A stretch of DNA of 64,000 nucleotides from Neonectria sp. B-13. Taxonomy: Eukaryota; Ascomycota; Sordariomycetes; Hypocreales; Nectriaceae. Each line of letters starts with the position of its first letter. Positions within the stretch are counted from its first letter, which is position 1. The stretch covers positions 1-64,000 of the forward strand of contig NOKP01000013.1 of assembly GCA_002682825.1 (NCBI GenBank), written 5' to 3'. A model generated the notes under the pieces. That model made no database searches, was not told where the DNA came from, and was given only the letters and a program-made list of their open reading frames with translations. A program made the position numbers and the translations under genes. Positions 56,848 through 64,000 of this stretch are shown here, in pieces.

Positions 56848-57446
56848 GCTCACGGCTCATTAAAAAGGGCGATCCAATTGCGCCCCCAAAAAAAACATAT
56901 AAGAAGGTAGGTATACGTGAAGCTGGGGTGGTTGTTGAAATGTGATACGTCTGTCAAGGGCGAGATAAAATAAGACGCATCCATGTCCAGAGGTAGAGCG
57001 AAGTGCCGGGTAGCAGTCAGGCGATTATCACGCTGGTGAGTCAAGCTGCTGTCACCTCAGCCAAGGGACACGGCATAATTCTACTACAATTCGGGCTGCT
57101 ATCGCCACATGTGATGGACCGAACACAGGGTTCACATAGCCAGATAATGGGTAAAGTATGGCAATTGCTCTCACAGATGAGCCGCCATCTCAGAATGTAT
57201 ACTTCCCAGGATCGCCGATCTCGGCATTCGCCCGGAATTGGGCTCTTTCGGAACAGACGGCGATAACACATGTTGGGGTCCAGTTCACGATGACAAGGTG
57301 GGATGTATTAACCCCAGACCAGGAACCAACCAGTATAGTCATAACGCGAAAGAACCATCTCTACCCGAGCACACACTGTACAGATGCTAGCTATCCGTCT
57401 CTTCCCTTCGACTTGATCGTGAGCTGATATCTCGCTCTGCTAAACC
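56848..57446. other. Intergenic region, 2EXR / MFS efflux
   Basis: 599 bp between the 2EXR start and the MFS stop (both minus strand), so it holds the 2EXR promoter and the MFS 3' end. A8 tract at about 56886-56893. No gene seen. Confidence 0.55.
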
Positions 57447-59676
57447 TTAACTATCCTTATCGATTACCTGGCTTCGTTGGGCAGCCTCCTTTATAGTGAT
57501 GTTTTCCGACCACCCTTGGCCATGAGAGCTCTCCAGTCGACTCCCCTTGTCTTCCTCGTCCTGCCTCTTTTCTCTCTTCACCAGGCTCAGCAGGTAACTA
57601 CCTTTTATTATCATGTCGGTCAAGTTCCCGTCCTCCCCCATGGGGCCCTGGTTGAACTTCACGTTGCCCAGACACGAGGCACATACAACAGCCTAAGAGA
57701 AATGTCAGTACACGATGCATCTACTGGGAGTGGACAAGCAAACCATTACGACAAGAGGCGTGATAGAAACGAATGCCCAGACGACACCCATCTGGAAGCA
57801 CGGTCAGCGATATATCGTACTCAACGTCTGTGGCTATGTCTACCTTTGCATCGTGAATAGCTTGGTCCCGAATATCCTTGGGCTGTGATTGAATCTGGGA
57901 GAAGTCGCTATCGTTCGAGTCGAGGCCAGACGTGTTGTTGAAGACTGTTGACATAATGGTCAATCCGATGGTGCCACCGAAGGGAACAGCGACCGCCATC
58001 AGCCCAATGACCGAGGCTCGGAGATTCTTAAATAGGCCAATGCCGTGCAGCGGCGAGGCCATGAATCGCAGGCCGGTGCCACATCCGACCAACGCCATCA
58101 TTCCGTAGATGGCCCCGAGACGCTCGGCGTAGATGGCCCAACCCAGGAGACCAATACCGATTGCTTCGGTGACAGTTCCCAGCATCACAGACGGAAACGT
58201 CATGCGAGGCCATTTATTGCACATGAATGAGCATATAAAGACGCCAGCTGAGAGCCCAGGAAGAAAATACAAAAGCTGAACACCAGCCTTATCGGAGTCA
58301 TAGCCCTATCCCGTGTTAGATCAGAGACAAACAGGTAGCTGTGGCCATACATACCCTGACAGCAATGAAGTAGATGTTACAGAAGTAGAGAACCTAGCCC
58401 ATCTCAGTCAGCACGTTGAAAGCAAGGCGTCGCTTTTCGAGACCCACAGCGTACATGCCCACACCAGTGGCACACTCGCAATAGAACAGCAAACCGATAT
58501 CTCTGTTGGAGAGCAAAACCCATGGAAGCATAGCCCTTTGCCAGGGCATTCTCTTTGCCAGGGGATTTCCAGGGGCAAGGAGAAACTCCCAGTAGAGGAA
58601 ACCAGCTGAGAGCATACAGCCGATGACGAGAGGGACAATTACGGCAGCAGACGCCCACGGGTAGGTTGCACCACCCCACGTTAGCGATAGAATGATGAGG
58701 CCAAACCCAAGAATGAACATGAGCTGGCCGCCAACATCAACAGTCTTGAGTCTCGCGGCAAATTTTGTCCTTCGTCCGGTTTCAGCTGTTTCTTCAAGCT
58801 CGGGGATGGGTTGAGGGCCAAGCAACTCCTTTCTGAGAAAGAAGAAGATGACAACTAATGCCACTACGGCAACAGGGAGGTTGATCGCAAAACACCACCT
58901 CCAATCTGCGCTGGTGAGGTAGCCTGGGATTGTTCGTCAGTATACTAGATTCTACGAGCTCACCATGTGAAGGAAATACGCACCACCAATGACGGGGCCG
59001 AGAGCGTACGATGCGCCGCCTACGAGTGAGAAGATGGCCCAGTTCTTCGCGTTTTCTTGAAGCGAGACCTTGTCGGCAAGAATAGTGCGAATGACAACAT
59101 TGATTCCTGCTGCCGCAATACCTTGGAAGCCACGGCCTAGCAGGAGGACCGGGAACGTGCTGGTCGGGGCGCCAGTACAGAGAGCACTGCCGATGATCAT
59201 GAAGATGATGGAAGCATTGAGGGACGCGTTCCTTCCAAACACGTCTGCCATCTGCGACCAGAATGGAATGAAGGCGGCCGAGGTAAGGTTAAAGGCAGAG
59301 ACGATCCAGTTCAGCTGCGAAACCTCTCCGAAATCTCCAGCGATCCACGGCAATGCGGTTGCGATGCTGTCGAGGTAAGTATGTCAGTGGATAAGTCATT
59401 AAAAACAGATAGGAAGCCGCACATTGTCGAGTCGAGAGACTGGAGGGCAAATGGCCATGCCAAGCAAAGAACAATTCTCCATCGGTATTTCGTTGCTACC
59501 TTCTTTGCAGCTTTGCAGTCAAGGCAAGGCGAATCTGAAAGTACTTCGCGATGCGAACACGTCACCTGCTTTGGAGTTTTAATTGGTTGTGTCGTCGGTT
59601 CCCCTGTTGCTGGTTCCCCTGTTGTCGATTCTGGGGAAGTGGCCTTCCACCGCCGCCAGAGATAGGTGATGATCAT
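57447..59676 (-). CDS. MFS drug-efflux-type transporter (DHA2-like, 14 helices)
   Basis: Probable proton antiporter of the 14-helix DHA2 group; substrate unknown. Seven exons proposed: 59676-59423, 59366-58984, 58923-58448, 58393-58355, 58305-57844, 57791-57750, 57692-57447, total 633 residues. Phases are all consistent and the joins restore family sequence: LDST|IIATALPWIAGDFGEVSQLNWIVSAFNL (helix 1 motif), PVIG|GYLTSADWRWCFAINLPV (motif after helix 5), GVGMYA|VLYFCNIYFIAVR|GYDSDKAGVQLLYFLPG, IHDAK|MGVVWAFVSITPLV|AVVCASCLGNVKFN. The introns at 58447-58394 and 57749-57693 contain CTGAC branch sites near their acceptors. The N-terminus has an unusual Cys-containing stretch (CSHREVLSDSPCLDCK). 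The last exon and C-terminal tail (about 50 residues after MIIKG) are the least certain. It is not in a recognisable cluster. Confidence 0.82.
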
Positions 59677-62600
59677 GATGGATGAGTTGATATATCACGA
59701 ATGCTCGTAGGTTGAATGGGACCGCGAGCTTCAAAGGCAGGAATGGTGAATTGGAGAGGAATCAAAGGAGATTTTTATCCTCGGGGTCCTGCTATGAAAT
59801 ACGCAATGCAACATGGGAAATCTGCAAGCCCCAAACTCCTTCCAGATATTGGTGATGTTAGACATATTCATCTGCAGAGCCTGGGTGCTGAAGCGATGAT
59901 AAATAGATAACCTCGAATGGTTTTCCCATTGTAGGAAGCAAGAGGACACGATTCCCCAATCATGAATCACATTCATAACAGGGGCAAGTCGCCAGTTATT
60001 ATTCCAGATATGATCAGACGAAGGCTGTGCCCCTGAACACGACCAGTTCAAGTAGTTAAGCTCGAATGCGTTGCCTAAATCGGCAAAGCGCCAGGCTGAC
60101 TTCGAAAGGTAAGCCACAAACAGACTAGCTCCAGTTTGACAGCTCCTCGAAAGAGTACCTGGCTGAGGCATCTTTTCGATGATCAACCCAAGAGATCACT
60201 GCCTCTACAGTCGTCAGGGCATAAATTAGGGCGTTGCCAACTTGGAGCGGCCTCCCACTCTACAGGACGTTTTGTTACCACTTCACTTTCACTTCCTAGC
60301 TGTTTGGCGTGGAAACCGCGAAGACTAAGAACACGTGTCTCAACTGGGGTCCCTGTTGTAAGCAGGCAGCCACGACTTTGTTCGCAGGAAGGATTCTGGA
60401 GGCCTGAAGGGAGCCTCAGCTGCCGCGTCAACTTGCAAGGCCTTGTAATTGCCCCGGTCTCCATGTCAGCCAGGTGTGTACTAGGTATGTGGTCGAGCGC
60501 CGGTATCTGGTGGCTTCTTTGAGAGCCACCGATAGGTGAACGAGATTGAGTCGTTTGCCTGTGAGAATGCGTGATAGATTGCTTGGAGAATTGCAAAGAT
60601 CGATAAGATTGATACTCGACAAGCCAGCTTGCCAAATAATCTCACATCTCAACACCTCAGCCTTTCAGGGGAATATAGTGGGATGCGCCTAAGCAATGGA
60701 AAGATCTGCAGGCACGCATCCAACACCTCCGGGGTCGGATGAGAGAAGAAGAAAATCTCGAGACGCCGGGCCGGAGGGTGGAATTCGGAGGCTGCAGCCG
60801 AAGGCCCGTCCGCTACCGGACATCCGGACCTTGCAGTGGGTCGAAGCCAGGCAGGGTGCCGGATGGTGTGACAACACCTCCTAACGCGGGATCACGTGCA
60901 GGCAGAGGTTGGTTGGGGGAAGCGAAGTCAAAGACGGAACTAGGAATGGCCCATAGCTCGTGCATGTCAAGGCCAGTCAATCCGGGGATGATTGTCACTA
61001 TTGACGCTGTGGTCGTAGGCATGCTATCGGTAGGACGGTTTGTCGAGAAAGGCACATTGAAGATTTGTGTATGGAGACTATCCAAGTCTGATATTACGGC
61101 AAGAGACAAAGCCACGGGGGGCAGGCGCAAGTGGCAGGATGATATGACAAGGTTACCCCGCGGGATCCCCATGTCTTCCCCCAATTGCCATGAGGAGCAC
61201 CCCTCCAAGATGCAACATTCCCAGAGAATCCTGTACCAATATCGTTCATCCCGCGAAAAGGCACAATCCGCCACCCAGTCATTGACGCAGCCGGCCACAC
61301 TGGGCACAACTCCACCACACTCCACCGCGGGAGCCAACCACGTTCCCGGGCGGGCAATGACGAAATGGGTGTGCTTCGTGCCGTGTGGCAGTCAAGGTCC
61401 CAAGGAAAGCGTCCGAAGGGAACGGGTCCGAGAGGAACGGGCGAGGCCTCGCCTCACTGGCGTCCTTTGGGCCGAACCGAGACGAGATTCGACTGTGCGC
61501 ACCCAATGGCGTTCTCAGGCTTCGCAACCGCAGACTTCGCAACCGGAGGATCCTCTTCTCTTCAGACTTTGACGGCTCCGTTGGTCCTCGGGAATACTCC
61601 TGAGCTTCCTTCCACCGTGCCTTCGCCACACTCCCCATGTGCAGAACACTCCCCTCGGAGGACGCCGGCATCGTCGCCATGTTCAAACGGCAAGACACAA
61701 GCTTTTTCGATTAGAGCTGGACTCCACGCTTTAACAATTAGATCCATACATAGAGTTGCTTCGGCGAGGCCGGACTATGAGCAGCGCGCAAGTGCGTTAA
61801 GCGAACTGGGCACCACCACACCATCTCGATGGTCAGTGATGCCTGGCAACCTGGATACTAATCGAAATTTTGTGATGGGTCAGCATCAAGTTTCAATCCC
61901 AGTTCTAGCTACCAGCGTGAGGTGGGACCCGTGATGACGGGTGCCTCTCCAAGCCGGCGTCGTGGACTCGTGGCGGCCTACCAAGTACCAACCCACCTAG
62001 CCGCAAGCAGCCTTGCAGCAACAGTCAGCCATGGAAAACATCCGCGTGCACACTATGGCACATGAAAGACAGAAGCACCAGACGAACTGGCCGCGGCACT
62101 CAACAACCGTGCTGTGATATATCTTTTGCAACGACGCGACGTGCGCCCAGGTGATCAACTGCCCGGACTCATTCGTGTCTTCATGGGAGAATTGCACACA
62201 GCCTGTCGCTTTGATTGGAACCTGGATCCCTAACGCGGACGCGGACGTTGCCTGACGCATCTCCTTCCCCCTCATCGCATATCGCATCGTGGGGTTACGC
62301 CAGATGAGACGGCCACTCCTCCCCTCCTCCGTCATCAGAAGCTGCACAACGCGCAACCAGCCAGTCCCACGCCGTCTATTCATCTCCAACATCCCCCAGA
62401 GCCCCCAAGTGGAGCGCCTCTAGCCCGCACCCCTGGCCCAGGCCTAGCCCAGTTCTCGGCGTGTCTGCTTTCTTCGCCGCCACGGCATTGGCTCTGGCAC
62501 CGTTTCTTCGACATCCTGTCGTCCGAAGATCCAACTTCGCCGGTCCTTGTGCTCCCAAGCCTCTCATTCGGAAGTCAACCGTGACGGGGCCCCCACACCC

Positions 62601-63368
62601 GAACAAACCTGCCGGTGCTGTTCCTGTTTCCTATTCAGGTACTCTGTTCCTTTTTGCATGTGAGCCATTTGTCCTCGGGGTACGGACACAGGCACTGTAA
62701 AGTCATTACCGGAACCTCGTGTTGCTCTCACGCCCTCCCCTGGTCATCACCTCCAAAACGTTTTGTCCAGTCCTCCGGTGTATCGGCATCCCCAAGCTCC
62801 TTGCCGCTTTGATTCGGGGAATTCTCGCTGTCTACGGTAGATGGGCCCTCTAGTTCCGTTCTCGGTAAGTCGTTGTGCCTGGTTGTGTTTCCCAAGATAG
62901 CCCCTGCGCCCATGTTCGGCAGTGTGCAAATTGCCACCCCATCCACCATTGTTGTCGGGCCTGCGGAGGAGTTTCGCTTCCTACCCTCCTGCCAACCTGG
63001 CTTCCCTCCCACATCCCAAGGGCCTTTCCCTGGCGTTCGGCTACCCCCCGGCCGGTGCGGAGGGCGTGTGGAGGGCGTGTGGAGGGTCCACTTGACTCTT
63101 GTCTAAGTCAGCGAGGTCACAATGCTTTGCTTTATATCGATCCCATATCCCCTTCCCTTTCCTTTCCTCTCCTCTACCCCAATCTCCGTCGATAATCAAT
63201 CTTTGCCCCTTCATATCACAGACTGCATTCAGTGTAATGTCAGCCGATTTTCTGCAAGATTGTCACTACTTTTACCGAACCGCTCTCCGCGGCCTCAACG
63301 TTAGCACCAGCGTCTCGCCTCTCTACGCATAACGGCGACCATATTCACGGTTCACCTAAACTAACAGA
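59677..63368. other. Gene-poor 3.7-kb gap before carnitine acetyltransferase
   Basis: No frame with a domain on either strand; the longest (277 codons at 60739-61572 plus, overlapped by 174 codons on the minus strand) is low-complexity and unsupported. Short direct repeats occur near 61405-61440 (GGAACGGGTCCGA / GGAACGGGCGA) and 61522-61550 (CTTCGCAACCG twice). Near 63130 a TTTATAT string and flanking C/T-rich DNA suit the promoter and leader of the downstream gene. Confidence 0.55.
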
Positions 63369-64000
63369 ATGACTCAAGTTCGCACCTTTGCTCTCCCCCA
63401 GCCTCTAGGGGAAAGACTTGCCGAACCAACTCCCATATCCGCTCCCATCACCTCAGCCATCCCTCGTTCCCTTCCAGATATTCCTGAACTGCCCCAAAGA
63501 CGGGACTCTCCACCCAAGCTCAACGGCGACTACACGAGATACCCAATGGCCGAATCCAAGAAGGAGGGCGGCATCACATTTTCCGGCCAGGACAAACTAC
63601 CCAAACTTCCCATCCCCGACTTAGCCCTCACTTGCAGCCGATACCTCGACTCTCTTCGCCCCCTTCAATCACCCCGAGAATACGCAGAGACCCAGTACGC
63701 GGTGGATGAGTTTCTAAAGACTGTGGGGCCTGAGCTGCAGGAAAAGTTGAAGCAATATGCTCAGGGAAAGACCAGCTACATTGAGCAGTTTTGTATGCAC
63801 TACCCACATTGCTCCGTTTCTTGACTCGTTCTCTAACGCTCGATAGGGTATGATTCGTACCTCAACTTCGACAACCCTGTGGTTCTCAACTTGAATCCGT
63901 TCTTCCTCCTGGAAGATGATCCAACGCCCGCCCGCAACAACCAAGTGACCCGTGCAGCGTCTTTGGTGGTGTCTTCGCTCAGGTTCATCCGAGCCGTACG
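63369..64000 (+). CDS. Carnitine O-acetyltransferase, 5' part (cut by window end)
   Basis: Choline/carnitine acyltransferase family enzyme moving acetyl groups between CoA and carnitine, needed in fungi for acetate and fatty-acid use. Exon 1 is 63369-63792; exon 2 starts at 63847 and runs past 64000, so only about 192 residues are visible. The intron join …GKTSYIEQF|WYDSYLNFDNPVVLNLNPFFLLEDDP… recreates the hallmark N-terminal family block; LPKLPIPDLALTCSRYLDSLRPLQSPREYAETQYAVDEF precedes it at about 78-118. The first ~75 residues are Pro/Ser-rich and lack a clear mitochondrial presequence, which favours a cytosolic isoform, though the C-terminal peroxisomal signal cannot be seen. The catalytic His lies beyond the window. 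Confidence 0.93.

Noticed and set aside
56035..59676. Secondary-metabolite cluster made of the 2EXR and efflux genes
   Set aside because: No backbone synthase, tailoring oxidase or pathway regulator is present within the window; the AsaB-like gene is 37 kb away among housekeeping genes.
60739..61572. 277-codon plus-strand frame with a 174-codon minus-strand frame opposite
   Set aside because: No domain, low-complexity C-terminal QASQPQTSQPE, no recognisable splice extension. Kept as non-coding.
1..64000. CRISPR arrays, prokaryotic operons, intact transposons, dispersed 5S rRNA
   Set aside because: No regularly spaced direct repeats, transposase or reverse transcriptase frames, and no 5S-like sequence were seen; the gene structure is eukaryotic throughout.

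Overview
The window is nuclear DNA of a filamentous ascomycete. Genes are split by short introns (mostly 50-90 nt, GT donors, CTRAY-like branch sites shortly before the acceptor). Nearly every recognisable protein is a conserved Pezizomycotina housekeeping protein, and the style fits Sordariomycetes, probably Hypocreales; that placement is inference from protein character, not a search. I support 20 protein genes, the last cut by the window end. I saw no rRNA, convincing tRNA, CRISPR array or intact transposon.

Layout. Positions 1-7264 hold no supportable gene, only short repeats and two perfect palindromes. From 7265 to 22973 there is a dense housekeeping block: Arp2/3 subunit ARPC5 (+) convergent with complex I assembly factor NDUFAF5 (-); AP-2 alpha adaptin (+) convergent with a PLP-homeostasis protein (-), which shares a 315-bp divergent promoter with a COG7-like Golgi tether subunit (+); an Sds3-like Rpd3L histone deacetylase subunit (+) convergent with an AsaB/GA4-desaturase-like enzyme (-); and ARS-binding protein Abp2 (+). 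A gene-poor 4-kb gap precedes an MFS sugar porter (26938-29150), followed by another 4-kb gap. From 33162 to 53144 lies a second dense block: an EF-hand MscS-like channel (+), a dienelactone hydrolase (-), the ER-fusion GTPase Sey1 (+), RNase H2 subunit A (-) divergent from CENP-C/Mif2 (+), mitochondrial Yme2 (-) divergent from an Emi1-like twin-cysteine protein (+), and cytosolic Hsp70 (-) with heat-shock elements upstream. The right part is accessory in character: a 2EXR protein (-), a 14-helix drug-efflux type MFS pump (-), long non-coding gaps, and the 5' end of a carnitine acetyltransferase (+).

The genes do not form a pathway or biosynthetic cluster. Themes are ordinary cell biology: actin and endocytosis, Golgi and ER membranes, mitochondria, chromatin, centromere and replication. 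I found no clearly new biological system. The more useful observations are exon-structure corrections that open-reading-frame calling misses (an in-frame intron in SDS3, several small introns in the efflux pump, alternative acceptors in the hydrolase, two AAG acceptors), a PIP-box-like C-terminus on RNase H2A, step- and gap-type heat-shock elements at hsp70, and an open in-frame leader in front of the AsaB-like gene.
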